Source: Andrena cerasifolii (Eukaryota > Arthropoda > Insecta > Hymenoptera > Andrenidae). Taken from it: a DNA stretch of 64,000 nucleotides. Shown in pieces: positions 10,129 through 21,825 of this stretch. Numbering within the stretch: position 1 is the first letter of the stretch; each line of letters starts with the position of its first letter. A program made the position numbers and the translations under genes. The stretch lies in the NCBI RefSeq assembly GCF_050908995.1, contig NC_135118.1:14455501-14519500 (forward strand), read 5' to 3'. The notes under the pieces were generated by a model. That model saw nothing but the letters and a program-made list of their open reading frames with translations. It did no database searches and was not told the DNA's origin.

Positions 10129-13100
10129 CTAATGTTCCACTTGGCAGCCTTCGAGGCTCAACGATCGGGCTAAGTTTCTAGCGACCGCTAGCCGGAAGAT
10201 TTCGATTTCATCTTGAAATTTCGGATCGTCTCCGTGCGCTTCTACGCAACGCAATAGCTCGAAACAATCGCTGGAAGACAGAATGACCTCTTTGGCTTCC
10301 AATAACGGAATAGCATCTGACAGAAGAATCGACCAGAAGCTGAAAACCAATTGTTTACTAAACGGTTTTTTTCGATTTAAAACGACCATGCTGACATCTG
10401 TACTCTACTTACTATTTTGGCGTTAAGTTTGAAACTAAGAGGGACACTAGTAAGCTCGCTGCTTCTTTAAACTCTCCAATTCCGTACATTTGATGAAACT
10501 CGCAATATTTCCCTAATTTGAAAATGTAATTAAAGACAACGGATATTGAAAATTAAATTCTATCTCTCGTACTTTGAAATTGATTTACCTAAAAATGTGA
10601 GTCTATCACTTGCCATCATACAAAAGCCTAAATTTTCTAAAAGATCGCGACATTCCAATCTTCCAATTTCTGCGTACTGTTTCAGAAATTGATCAGCAAT
10701 ATATGTTATGAAACCACTATCTTGCGCCTTTAATGCCCATGCTAGCGCATTCCCAAGTCTTCCTCGTTTTATACATTTTACTCCCTGGATTTTGCATATG
10801 CTAACAACTTAAAAAGAGAAAGAATTTTTTTCAATATTTAGTGGGCCTTATAGGGCGTATACAGATAGATTATACCAACCAACATGATCCATGTTATTGT
10901 CTCGGGCTATGTCTATAATCTTGTTTATTCTCGCTTCTGATACCATCGGTAATGACTGTAATAGTATCTCTAGCCTAGCTAAGCCTTGAATTGGACAATG
11001 TATCAAATAACTCGCGCCGCATTGCCACAAAGAATGATGCCCCATCAGTGTATTACCATATTCCAATATCAGAGACTCGTGAAGTTGGCTAGTGACTCTG
11101 ATGTAAAAGCAAATGTTATTTCGGCAACGTTTCTATTTTCTCTAATATCATTTACCATTTATATCCTTCGCTATCAAATTACTCACTCGATCTGATCTTT
11201 GTCTAACACTTTAAGTCTCCCGCAAGTATAAAGTAAGTCCACTAAATGTGCCGCGAACCATCCATTGTCACCCATATACTGTATTTCTTTAATAACTTGG
11301 TGCAAGTGGCTTTCCATCAGTGCACGTATCGCGTTATCGGAAGGTCTATTGGCATGCCATCTTTTGGACATGCTGTTCGCGTGTTGCGAGAGTTCGGGCT
11401 GCTTGCAGCACGGGGATGTGTAAAATAATTTCGCTGCCAATAATTCGTACCAGGCGTCCGTATACGATGCGAACTGCCACAGTACGTCTTCTTCTCCTGC
11501 AATTAACTGTATTAAATGTTTTTAATGATTCAAACTACGTAATACTATTTTATTACATTTGCACGTGCAGTGTTAGTATAATACCTTCATAATCATTTCT
11601 AAATTGTCGTCGACAATGAAAGCTTTGCTATCTAGGTTTAAAGATAGCTCCAACTGCCAATGCTTCCAACGCACGGTAAATTCGTTTACAGAATAACCAC
11701 CGTATACGTTGTACACAGGCATGGTTTTAAGAATATATTCTGCCATTCTAAAAGCCGGATGATCTGCTTTACTGTGTAATGCTAAAAGACCTCGCACTAA
11801 ATCTAACTTCCCATGTAGCGCGCAGCCTATTACTGCTTCCCAATAATACGTGTACGTTAAATCGGCACCAATGGCTTTCTGGTTTAATATATCCCTCGCC
11901 ATGCCTTCTCTAGACGGAAAATGGAATTTAATCCATTCTAGCAACTGTGGCAAAACTACATCACCTAGGTATACAACGGCACAGATCAATACAGTTCCGA
12001 AATTAGTTTTATTAAATATTTCATTGATAGAAGCAATGGCATACTTTGAATTTACAGTCGCATCGGAAAGTAAGTTGACACTCTTTAAAATCGCATAACT
12101 TTTTTAAAATTGGTTCAAACGACTTGAGTTTCTTTTTAGAAGCTAGCGGATTTAATTCTCTAGGTGACGTGTTGCGTCGTTTTGAAAAAAATTGCAACTG
12201 GTCGGAACAGTGATGAAAATAGTGAAGGTCGTTTTTTCAAAATTTTTCTGAGTCTGTAATGAAAATTCAAAAAACCCGTTTGTAGATTGAAGTAAGTTGT
12301 ACACATGCTGAAAATTTCATCTAAATCGGTTAACGTTGCTCTGAGCTACACACGTTTAACCCTCCCTTGGCCTACAACATCGAGTGAGACTCGTGGTTTC
12401 TCGACCGGGCCAAAGATGAAAAGCACGAGTGAGACTCGTGGCACGTCTATTGGGCCAAAGATGGAAAGCACGAGCGAGACTCGTGGTACGTCGATCGGGC
12501 GAAACGTAAACACCAAGGGTCAGGCTCGAGGTTAGTAGATACTACGACTCAACTTTTCGCCGATGTCATTTCATCTCAGTTATTCCTGGCCGCATACACA
12601 TGTATTTACTTTGTTGCAACTGCGTAACGGGGCTAAGACGTGTGCGATTGACAACTTCGGACGCTGAGCCGAACCGTGGAATGGCTCGACGCGTAGCTCA
12701 CCGCTGGTGCTGTTTTGGTGCCGGCGGTCGGAATTTAAACGGTAGGCCAAGGGGAAAGATCGCAGAATAAAGGCTCCCACAGGCCAAAGCGAATATTTGC
12801 GGCGGCAGCGGATCCACCGCGAATCAGATAAGGCTGCCCATAAGCAACCACGTATAAAAAATTGCTGCCTTATCTGATCCGCAGCGCGGAGCGGATATTC
12901 GCGTTGGTTTGGGGGTGCATTTAAGGTCGAAAATCGCGAAATTCCCGAAATCAGTGAAATCGCGAAATTCGCGAAATTCCCGAAATCAGCGATTCTCGAC
13001 CTTATTTTGCGATCTTTAACAGTTTATAGCTCAGAGCAACGTTAACCGATTTAAATGAAATTTTCAGTATGTATACAATTTACTTCAATCTACAAACGGG

Positions 13101-14140
13101 TTTTTTGAATTTTCATTACAGGCTCAAAAAAAAATATTTGAAAAAAACGACCTTCACTATTTTCATCGCTATTCCGACCAGTTGCAATTTTTTTCAAAAC
13201 GACGAAACACGTCACCTAGGGAACTAATTGCGCTAGCTTCTAAAAAGAAACTCAAGTCGTTTGGACCAATTTTAAAAAAGTTATGCGATTTTAAATAGTG
13301 TCAACTTACTTTCCGATGCGACTGTATGTATTTCTTAGTTTTCATACATAGTCATGGAAACAATTACCTGGCACTACGTCCACATAAAGAATTTCAGTTA
13401 AGTGCCATATGCATTCTATTTGATAGAAGATGGTGAGAAAATTCTCTAAGGACTCTTTTTTGTCGGACAATGATTTTCCTAGTATGTCCTGCAAGCTTTC
13501 TATGCAAGCTCTCAAGGTGGATCGGTATTGCTTGCTATGTTTCAGTAGCTCCGGCCTAACATCGCTAGGCGACGATTTGATTTTTTGAATGGATAAGAAG
13601 ACGCCGTTACTTTCATTCACAAGTTTACGTAATTGTGGTGAAAATAAGATTACTTCTGGCTTCAAAATGTGTATCGCTGAGTCGTATCTCTCGTGGTGTT
13701 TTTCATCTAATATTTTGCTAGTGTGTATACTGATCTTACTACTATTTACCCAACTGGCGGCGATACCTGAATTTTTAGAGACATTCGGAATATCCTGCAA
13801 ATGAAAAGTATTGTTAATACATGTCCTTGCGCGCAATATTCGATTAAGAAGTAAATTGAAGAATTGTATTTTAACATTCAAAACGATAATAATACGTAAA
13901 TAAAAACGCTTCAATTTTTAAAATATTACGATCACGTCATTGGAGTCTGCGAAAGGTTAAATATTACGAAATATTATTGATATATTATACCGCTCTGGAT
14001 TCACGAAGCTTTTTCGTTAGTTAGAAAATGCTTTTCTACGAGATCAGATGACGAAAATGTAGGTTAAGTCTCAATTTAAAGCACGCGGTTAATAAAGTTT
14101 CACTACTCACTATAGTTGGTAGATTGTTGATTTCGGCCAT
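10129..14140 (-). CDS. Nup85: Nuclear pore complex protein Nup85 (complete, eight coding exons)
   Basis: Nup85 is a scaffold subunit of the Y-shaped (Nup107-160) nuclear pore complex and binds Seh1. Exons on the minus strand, in order: 14140-14111, 13794-13368, 11964-11585, 11506-11187, 11097-10876, 10800-10589, 10512-10413 and 10339-10129. They sum to 1,902 bp (633 residues plus stop; the human protein is about 656), every junction is GT-AG and all phases agree. Matches to the family include YRSTLRACIESLQDIL, IWHLTEILYVDVVPG, a tryptophan-rich DAWYELLAAKLFY, HQVIKEI followed by WFAAHLVDLLYTC, RLGNALAW, SDRLTFLGKY and, near the end, FWSILLSDAIPLLEAK and LARNLARSL. The start is MAEINNLPTI, ten codons, followed by the donor GTGAGT. 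Intron 2 (11965-13367) is far longer than the others because it holds a transposable element. The upstream region has three TATCGATA motifs. Assignment rests on extended similarity along the whole length. Confidence 0.95.
12381..12505 (+). repeat. 45-bp tandem repeat, about 2.8 copies, each with a hairpin
   Basis: Units start at 12381, 12426 and 12471. Each begins with a dyad of the form CGAGT-GAG-ACTCG (extended to CACGAGTGAGACTCGTG in unit 2), followed by a sequence like GGGCCAAAGATGGAAAG. Because 45 is a multiple of three the repeat also reads through as a 15-residue peptide repeat, which I take as incidental. Confidence 0.8.
12784..12908. repeat. nested imperfect palindrome inside the Nup85-intron element
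   Basis: The arms CCAAAGCGAATATTTGC and GGATATTCGCGTTGG face each other, and the inner arms share ATCAGATAAGGC on one side with GCCTTATCTGAT on the other around a centre near 12847. This looks like a small inverted-repeat element nested in the larger one, or an internal hairpin of it. Confidence 0.6.
12925..12995 (+). repeat. short tandem array of CGCGAAATTCCCGAAATCAG-like units
   Basis: Degenerate direct repeats built on GCGAAATTC and CCCGAAATCAG. A related stretch in opposite orientation occurs in the middle of the 23329-23988 element, so the array probably belongs to that family. Confidence 0.5.
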
Positions 14141-14272
14141 AATTGGCAGTAAAATAAAAGAACTGTCGTTCCACGCACGTGTTACTTTACAACAATATCA
14201 TTAATTTGACATTAGCGATTAATTCTCCACTGTTTTTTCCCGCAAATTAAATGCACTGCGCTAACTGTCGAC

Positions 14273-14366
14273 TATCGATATACCGGCGAGTTCGATTCCG
14301 AAAGGGGGGGAATACATCGCAAACAACGATATGACACATATCGATAACTAGCAAACTCTATCGATA
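14273..14366. promoter_or_regulatory. three TATCGATA (DRE/DREF-type) octamers upstream of Nup85
   Basis: Perfect palindromic-core octamers TATCGATA occur at 14273-14280, 14339-14346 and 14359-14366, that is 133 to 226 bp upstream of the Nup85 ATG. In Drosophila this octamer is the DRE bound by DREF (and CGATA by BEAF-32) in promoters of proliferation and housekeeping genes. Three exact copies in 94 bp are not expected by chance. That they act on Nup85 is inferred from position. Confidence 0.65.
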
Positions 14367-15295
14367 ATATCGAAGGAAGCTAATTCAAATATGAATTACG
14401 AAATTACGACGATTCGTACTAATGTCTTTATTATTAGTATATTTATTATTACTATCGTCGTGTTAGGTTGGTAAAGGCATGTTGCCTATCAAGAATAATA
14501 TTCAAGAAATTATTGAAGCGTGTTAGTTAGTATCTGTAGCTTTTAAATTGTAGAGCTAAAAGTTCGAAAATGGTACTTTGTAGTCTAGAGATTGCAGAGG
14601 CAATTAGGGCTACGCACACGGCTAACCGACCCTAATGCAGCTTCGTTGACTGAAGCGTAGAATTGATTCGCGAGGGAAAGAAGCTCATACTTATACCATT
14701 TCTCTATGCCAGGCCACACAAATAGAAACTGGCCTCGGTTCGTGAATCGCCTCAAGAACGTTGCCCCTTCCCCACTCGCTTTAAATTGAGCTTACTTACG
14801 CCGCACTCCACGTATTCCAAATTCTTTGCAAGATATATACACTCCTAGCTGACCCGTCACCCGGCAATTATTATTATTTATTATTTTACACAGCATATTT
14901 CTGCTCTCCTTAGTTAAAATGTCCTATCTATCATTTTACCATTTTCGAGAAATGTTGAAATATTTGAAATTCCACACATCTTTTACCTTTTAAGTAAAGT
15001 TAGAAAACCCTACGTGCTTCGCAGAGATCTAGAAACAATCTAATTTGTTTATTTCTTTCCAAGGACGGCACGAAGAAAATAATAAAACTTCAGTGTTCTC
15101 GGATACGACCTTTTAACTAAGGAGGGCAGATTTATAAATAGCTTATAATCTAATCTAGGACGTATTTAATGTATATGCAGAATTTCATTGACATCCGTTC
15201 ACCCGTTTAGGCGCGAATGACGGACGAAACACACAGGCAACGTTTCACTTTTATATATTAGTAAGGATTTATACAACTTACTACAATATATAATA
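14367..15295. other. non-coding stretch with a possible retroelement tail
   Basis: No coding exon is seen. The part from about 14890 to 15275 ends in a GACGGACGAAACACACAGGC-like segment followed by TTTTATATATTAGTAAGGA. This ending is common to 3' tails of interspersed non-LTR or SINE-like repeats in insects. The family could not be named. Confidence 0.35.
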
Positions 15296-15299
15296 ATAA

Positions 15300-15326
15300 T
15301 AATATATATATATATATATATATATG
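15300..15326. repeat. (TA)n microsatellite
   Basis: About 13 uninterrupted TA dinucleotides directly after a short TAA-rich run. It sits just beyond the possible retroelement tail. Confidence 0.9.
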
Positions 15327-15879
15327 TGTATTTATAACAATAACAAAGTGCACGTAATTCAAGATTTGCATAAAATTATTAATCTGTCTTACCCGGTGCA
15401 ATTAAATCCCCTCTACGTAGAAACAGAAACTCGAACATATTCCGAGTATCATCAGCAGAAGGCAGCATAAGAAATTAATTATCAGCCAGAAATTGAAACT
15501 AGAAGCTCCCACGTATTTACCAAAATACAGTACACAGTTCTAGCCGAAAGTAAATTCAAGAGGGGATGGATACCCCATCATCCGTGCGCGCCCGTAAAAA
15601 AATTGATCGAAGAACAAGGTGATCGCAGGCACATTCAACTACATAATAGATAGGACACTGTATGTACTCCGGCAAACGCGATACGCGGATCCACTGCACC
15701 GAGCTGGCCCCAGCACTATCCACATGACTCACAAAAATCGCGTTAAATCGCGCGTCCGCGCGTCGTAGAAAGAAACTAAAAAAAAAAACAAAAAACAAAA
15801 AAAAAACAACCGTGCCAAAAGAAATAGACGCGGAGCGGTATCGTTCACCTTTGCCCGATGCCTTTTTTCTCCCTTTCAG

Positions 15880-16490
15880 CTGTAACCATAACACACCGCG
15901 CGAACCGCCCCGCCTCTCCTCGTCGCCTCGCGGGGTCGTGTTCACCATTGGCGGCCGAGCGTAGCCGAGGATGGACGACCCTTAACGCGACCCATGGAGA
16001 CTGGATATCGCACGCAATAATCCGAGCTTGCGCGGTGCTTGCGGGAAGGCGCGTCCTGGCTCCGTCGGCTCTGCGCTCGCTTGGGCTTTTACTCGTCGAC
16101 GAGCATCCGTGGTGAAGCGTGCGCGCCCCGTCGAAGCCGGACGGAAAAAGAAAGACCGGAGAAATAAAAGAAAAGAAAAAGGAAGGGGGAACAGAGCGGG
16201 GGCCCTGTTCGCGTCGGGCCGGGCCAACGTACGTGCCGTACCCCGAAGGAACCCACCTTCCCCGTCCGAGGACGAAGGGCAGGACTAGGCCGTTTCGCCC
16301 CGCGAAAATGTAACGATCGGAGTGGACCGGTTCTCTGGAAATAGGCTTCCACCAGCAGGGGGAGGAGAGGAGATCGTTCCCCGTGGTTGTGGAGCGCGAG
16401 TGGAAGCATCCCGGGGCGAAGCTCCATGGCGTGAAGCGTCGGCAGGAGCAGCACCTTGTTCGTGAAACTCTGAAGCTCGACAGAAATCAG
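15880..16490 (+). promoter_or_regulatory. GC-rich block, candidate promoter and untranslated first exon
   Basis: A sharp rise in G+C and CpG over AT-rich surroundings begins near 15880. The block ends in GACAGAAATCAG|GTACGCC at 16490, a good 5' splice donor on the plus strand. Open frames through it are short and of biased composition with no recognisable domain. I infer a possible CpG-rich promoter with a non-coding first exon of a gene whose later exons are far downstream or outside the window. It could equally be GC-rich intergenic sequence. Confidence 0.35.
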
Positions 16491-18077
16491 GTACGCCGAG
16501 ATTCTCTACGCTTTACGCTTTCCGTTTCGGCTCGCTCGTAGTCAGCCAGGGTGGCGGGTTCGCGGGGCCCAGCCGCCTACTAGGCGCCTAGCTTCTTTGG
16601 CTCGCTACCGGCTTCTTCTTTCCCCTTCTTTCCTTTTGCCTTTATGGCAGTCCAGGGGACCTCGAGAGATTGCTCGTCGAATCGTGCACGCAGGGAGACT
16701 CCGTGACTTGGATCTCTCGCGGGGGGTGGAACGGGTGATGCAATTTGATAACGGATGTAAACGGGTGGACTGAATAATGCAATGGTGACAGTTCTCCTGT
16801 CGGAGATTGTTGACGTTATCGGCGCTTCGCGGAGGAATTCTGACTGCATGGGTGGCTATGTGCGACGCAGTGCGCGGGTACCATCGTTGGCTTCCCCCCT
16901 TTTACCTTTCGGTGCCCGGGGAAATAGGAACTCGAGTGCCGCGACGTTCCAGAGATTTTAGTGTTTCTTAATTCTCTGGTAATCGATACTCGCTTTCCGA
17001 AAGAGCCGACTGGCGAGGGCAATGTAAAACGTTGGCTATTACAGCGTTCTGTTGATATCGATGATAGATTTATTGGGGATCGTGGGGTTGTGTATCCGAG
17101 GAAAAATAATTTTAGAAGGACGTCAGGTGGTGTTTGTCAGAGTTTCTGAAGCTTCGTGGAATTTATACAGCTTTATTGGTATATCCATTAACGGGGTAAC
17201 CCTTTGGTAGGTTCGTAAAAGGAAAATGGAAATTGTCGTTTATACTTCCACTATCATTTAATAAGATTTATGTTACAAAACAGCCATGGGACAAGTTCCC
17301 CTTAATGCGAATCTGATCCGATATTGCATCTCTGTTTGCCAGCCGATCGGAGGCTGGATTGGTCCTACAGGTCGGCGTTTGTATATACGATACTCGTGTA
17401 GTGCGCCTAGGGTTCTCGCAACAGGTTACGTTTGTGGATTTCCATTCGACGAATGCGCAAAAACAATGCGGATACCAAGCTCAGTAACACGAATTAAATC
17501 TCTCTGAAAGGGTTGAAATTAAATCTCACTCTTTCCCATTATCACACTTGACGACCTGTCAAACGTCGTTAGTTCTGGGTTAAGTCTGGTTTAGGTAATC
17601 CTTCAAAAATCAGTTTATTTAATTCCTGGCAAAAATCGCTTTGCATCTGGAAATTCAACAGCTCCGCAACGGTTTTAACTTCGATACTTCGGGTTCTGCA
17701 AAAATCCAAAGATTGAAGAAACTTTGATTCTGAATTTTGGCGATCCTTTTTTCATCTCCCATCTGTGGATCGTCCTTCCAAGCTATTATAGAAACGTCAT
17801 CTCCTAATTATTCCAAGTAATGCTACTTTTACCATATTACGAGCTACTACTGTACTTCCGGGAAATATTCTTGAGACGTCACCTCCGCAAAACCGATTAG
17901 GTGCAGCAGCGCATTCAGGATTTAATCTTGGGGGGAGCCGTACTTGAAGGGGTACAAATATTTTTAATGCGAATTCAATGAAACCCATTACGTGGTTATA
18001 CAGATTTATTTAAAGCACAAAATCCAGCTTTTGTTTTTTTTCTACAAAGCTCTTGAATTACTTCAGGCGTGTTTACA
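16491..18077. other. non-coding stretch, no feature recognised
   Basis: GC content falls from the block at 16 kb to AT-rich sequence by about 17.2 kb. I see no conserved protein motif, RNA gene or clear repeat boundary. Confidence 0.4.
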
Positions 18078-18081
18078 TTAA

Positions 18082-18764
18082 GAGGGGAGACCACTGTAAT
18101 GGTCTGAAAAGTAAGGGTGTTTTGGGGAATTTTTTTCAACCAAAGAACGCAAGTAAACCAATGCATTGCTTGGTATAGTTAATATGTACATACTAAAGGG
18201 TAAACAATTTTTTTTTCAATCAAATTCATAAATCTGTTTCTGGTATACTCGTCGCCAAAATGGGCGCTGCAGCAAAATCGTTCCTGTGGGGTTGGCAGTG
18301 CCTTAGCCATATGGTTAATCCGAATTCAAAAAGACAGAAATATTTAGAAACTAGAAGCCTACGTCTATTACGTGACGATAAAAAAAGGCAATATCGCAAA
18401 AGATAACAAAATGGTGGACCACTGAAAAAAAATCATTTTTAGGGGGTAAAGATGTTGATAAAAAAAAAAAATAGAAAGATGCCGTTGTTTAAAAAAAAAA
18501 CTAATCGACACTTGCTCGTGTCAAGTGGACGTATAGTTTTCTCTGTATACTGTCAACGCGGTTGAAAAATATAATTCTGAGAAAAACAAAGTTCCGCTCG
18601 GCTCAGTCGCGCGCTTGACACCGCTTCACGGAGAATACTATATCTCCGTAAATTTTACGAATTTCTTCCTAAAATTTCTAGAGAGCATTCTTGAAATGTA
18701 CGCCTTTCAGAAAATATGAAAAAAAAAACGATTTTTCCGATTTTTTACAGTGCTTACCCCCCTC
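18082..18764. mobile_element. TTAA-flanked inverted-repeat element
   Basis: The left end reads TTAA then GAGGGGAGACCACTGTAA; the right end is TTACAGTGCTTACCCCCCTC followed by TTAT. The inverted ends match over about 20 bp with gaps, and the target site is TTAA with one mismatch on the right. No coding capacity is seen. The weak internal symmetry makes this one of the less certain members of the TTAA group. Confidence 0.45.
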
Positions 18765-18769
18765 TTATC

Positions 18770-19877
18770 TTCCTTCTTGTTTGGGGGTGCCATGGTCCCT
18801 CTCTGGGTGCGCGACTGATTAGGTTTCATATATTATGAAGAAGAAACTGTGTGCGTCGCATAACAACGGAGGTCGCACTAAGATCCACTGCCTCCTTCCA
18901 CCTCTTTCCCTCAATTTTTCCACCTCGAGGGTAAACCAGCATTCGCATTTGCAGCGTTGTTTAATGGCCACGTCCCAGTAGCGATTTTGCTGCAACCGGG
19001 GGATGAAATTGCTTTTCGTCGAGCGAATGCCCCCTCCTTTTCTTATTCTTTCCTTAGCAGCCTCTTTCACGCGACGTCCCTTTCTGTCGGGTATAAGAAG
19101 CAGGTCGGGAGATCTAATCGATCCCTTGAATACGAACATAAACGCTCGGCTAGGTCGATGACTGATAGGGATGCACGAAAATAACAAAAGCATTTTGCGT
19201 GTTTTGGCAAGATTTAAGACTCCTCTGCGGGTTAAACGACCTCCTCTCACGTTCAGCAATTCAATTTGTCGCCTTTTTATGTGACACGCGACTAATTTAT
19301 CTCGCTAATTCTCGAGAAATCTTCTTTCTGGCGCTCGGAGGGCCGATCGTACGATTACCATGAGAATAATATCGTTTCGGAATATATTTTTGAACGTAGT
19401 CGCGATGATTCTTCTACCTTCTTGCAAGGAGGAAAGCGGGGCAATTGAAATGCAGCATCGGTGGCAGTACAATAATGGCGCACGGGGAACATTTTCTTTG
19501 TTTCTTATAAAATATGGAGTGAACGTGGGGAAGAGAGTTTCAAGGTTTTCTGGTATGCTTTAATTAACTTTAGACGTACTGTCTGGGCGCTCCCGTTTTC
19601 CCGAGTGAAAATAAGAATGTTTAATTAGAAAAGATGCGCGATACAAAATTACAAAGCAATTCTTCGAGGCTTCTGCATTTAAACTGACTTCTATTATAAT
19701 TTCACGAGTCTTCTTAGTCCCCTCAGGTTTTCTAATATCGACACTGCCACGGTTCTATAGTCTGAAGCATTTGTTCAACTTCTTAGGATTGCTGCCCACG
19801 TAGTATTAAATTCCTTATGCAGACATGTAGAAATATGAATTTCAAACTACCCTTTGACCACCGGTGTGGGAACAGTT
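18770..19877. other. non-coding stretch, no feature recognised
   Basis: A moderately GC-rich segment (18.8-19.3 kb) grades into AT-rich sequence. An open frame of 146 codons on the minus strand at 18819-19259 has no recognisable motif and is not called. Confidence 0.35.
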
Positions 19878-19881
19878 ACCT

Positions 19882-20484
19882 GTGCCGGTAATTATGAAAG
19901 TGGTGTAAGTAAAAAAAAAAAACAATTATTGGGGTTCCTCATATTTCAACATTATGAAAGAATTTTTTAAAAATAGCCGTCAAGTAAGCAGTAACGTGAA
20001 AAAAAGTTACCTCCGTTATATGCAATTACAAGGCCAGTGACAAATCAAAAATATAACGACACTATGGACTTACTACCTTGCATTCCAACAATTCATCAGA
20101 AATATCTTAAAATCCTTAAAATATCAGAAATTAAAATTTTATTATCGCAGGCGAATTATAACATACATAAATGAATATGTTTCTTTCAAACTGTTTTTGT
20201 TCATAAAATTCATTTTCTTTTTTCGTTATCGTAAGTGACCAATTAGGATATACTATCAGTTTTGAAAACGGTGTAAGTCATTCAAAGGTTGAAGAAATAT
20301 ATTTTTCTATAAATTACTCATACAATTTTACAATGATAAATAAGGTTGACGTTAGTAGAGCATATACACTGTGAACAATTTTGTTCGATCGTGGAAAAAT
20401 ATTTTTTAACACGCCCAAACGCAACAGTCTAAATATCTCGAAACAAAGAATACATGACCACGTCACTTTCATAATCACCGGCAC
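19882..20484. mobile_element. inverted-repeat element with 4-bp target duplication ACCT (copy 1)
   Basis: The ends GTGCCGGTAATTATGAAAG and CTTTCATAATCACCGGCAC are inverted, and the element is bordered on both sides by ACCT (19878-19881 and 20485-20488). A second copy is at about 23991-24654. It is 603 bp with no transposase frame. A 4-bp duplication with these ends does not let me name a superfamily. Confidence 0.7.
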
Positions 20485-20488
20485 ACCT

Positions 20489-21822
20489 TATAGCGAACTT
20501 TTAGGGCACATTCGATGAATGAAAGAGAAAGCGATGATTGACGATCGAGCGCGTAAATTGTTCGCTTATTGGAGTTGAGCGAAGAGTCCCACGGTGTCGA
20601 AAGTCAAGTGTTCGGCACACATATTTTAGCTGCAACTAAAGCTTCCCCCCAGGACTTGTATCTCCGGTGCTTTTAACTGCAGTGTATATTTGACTTTCGG
20701 TCGTGTTTGATTTCATGGCGTATCCTTTGTTAACCGGGTTCTCGCCTGTATCTTGCTCGGTAAAATGCATCGCGTCGATGGATGGGAACGATGAATCCCT
20801 CAATCAAAAGAAACGGGATCGAGGATGCCTTGAATGCGATGGCAAACTTCTGTATCGACTCCTCCGTGCAGCATTCGCATTGAGCGTATAACGCAATAGG
20901 CAAAGGGTTCAAGTTTCTTTCAATCGAAATGGATAATTTATCCTGGGAAGGAAACAAGTAGCACATTCAACGAACTACAAAAATTTGTCAAGAACTCCAA
21001 TTAGACTTCAATCGAATTACAAGGTGTGCAGACGTAAACTGGTGGTTAATTGTTCTTGCAGAAGAGCATCTTTGAACGACGAAAAAGATGGGGCCTTCTA
21101 ATTTTTCGGTCCCTTACTTTAATATTATTAATTGTTACACTCCATTTTCTCTAGTTCCACTGAATTTGGCAATGCTGGAATTATTGTTAGGATATTTCAA
21201 TGAAATATTTAAAGCAGCAGTGCTCCATTAGAAAGTTCGTCTAAGAAGGCATTGAAGTGAATCCTGTTACGCGCAAATGGTCACATGGTCAGGCATTATA
21301 TCAGCTCGTGGCTGTGCCCCGCTATTGCGCTCGTAATGTTTTCTGTAACACTACTGCGTTCCTATTTTGATCGCCTAATAAAGTCGTTGGAATGATACTA
21401 ATAATATACACTGTGCACTCCGCGGATTTCAAGACACTCGATTTCAAATCTGGGTGCATCTGTTCTTAATAGGGGTGCAATCGATTTTGAGGGACCACGG
21501 TTGCTATCAGTTCAAAAGGTTGTTCGCATGACCCACATTCCTGCCGTGTTCACGGTACGAATATTCATAGGAAGGAAATAACACGGCCCGCGCAAATACG
21601 CATAATTACCGGCGGGTTAATCATTCGTTGGGAGTTGGATTGAAGTTTCGTGTCTGTCCGCGTTAGTCCAAGTAGCTAATCTTGCTAATTAAATTGTCAG
21701 TAATGCTGAGGGAGCGAAGGGAATGTGCCGCAACCATTTGTCTGGACAAAATGAGGTACTAAGGCAGCTGAAAAATAGATTAATTATATTAATGTAGCAC
21801 GTGTACAACTGGCTAATAATAA
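20489..21822. other. non-coding stretch, no feature recognised
   Basis: Sequence of mixed composition with no recognisable coding motif, RNA gene or repeat boundary. Confidence 0.35.
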
Positions 21823-21825
21823 GTA

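Larger units (their letters stand above)
12055..13324. mobile_element. TA-flanked long-inverted-repeat element in Nup85 intron 2
   Basis: The two ends are CAGTCGCATCGGAAAG and its complement, each bordered by TA, with arms of roughly 300 bp that match almost base for base. TA duplications and a CAGT start are typical of Tc1/mariner-type non-autonomous elements. The subterminal sequence (AAAATCGCATAACTTTTTTA) recurs in the element at 23329-23988. No transposase reading frame is present. The middle holds a tandem repeat and a second palindrome, both listed separately. Confidence 0.75.

Noticed and set aside
11317..11502. Minus-strand frame starting MQEKKTYCG at the start of Nup85 exon 4
   Set aside because: It uses the wrong frame; acceptor ACAG before TTAATTGCAGG at 11506 restores the Nup85 frame.
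11965..12060. Apparent N-terminal extension of Nup85 exon 3 (frame stays open upstream)
   Set aside because: The exon-2 donor CCAG|GTAATT joins in phase with the acceptor before GTGATGTAG at 11964, giving the family-conserved VPGDVVLPQLLEW; the open extension is intron.
12305..12535. Frame with SETRGTSIGPKM-type peptide repeats
   Set aside because: The repeats follow from a 45-bp DNA tandem array inside a non-autonomous element in an intron; no sign of translation.
15556..16454. Overlapping frames on both strands in the GC-rich block
   Set aside because: Arginine- and proline-rich frames on both strands are a by-product of GC-rich sequence; no domain recognised.
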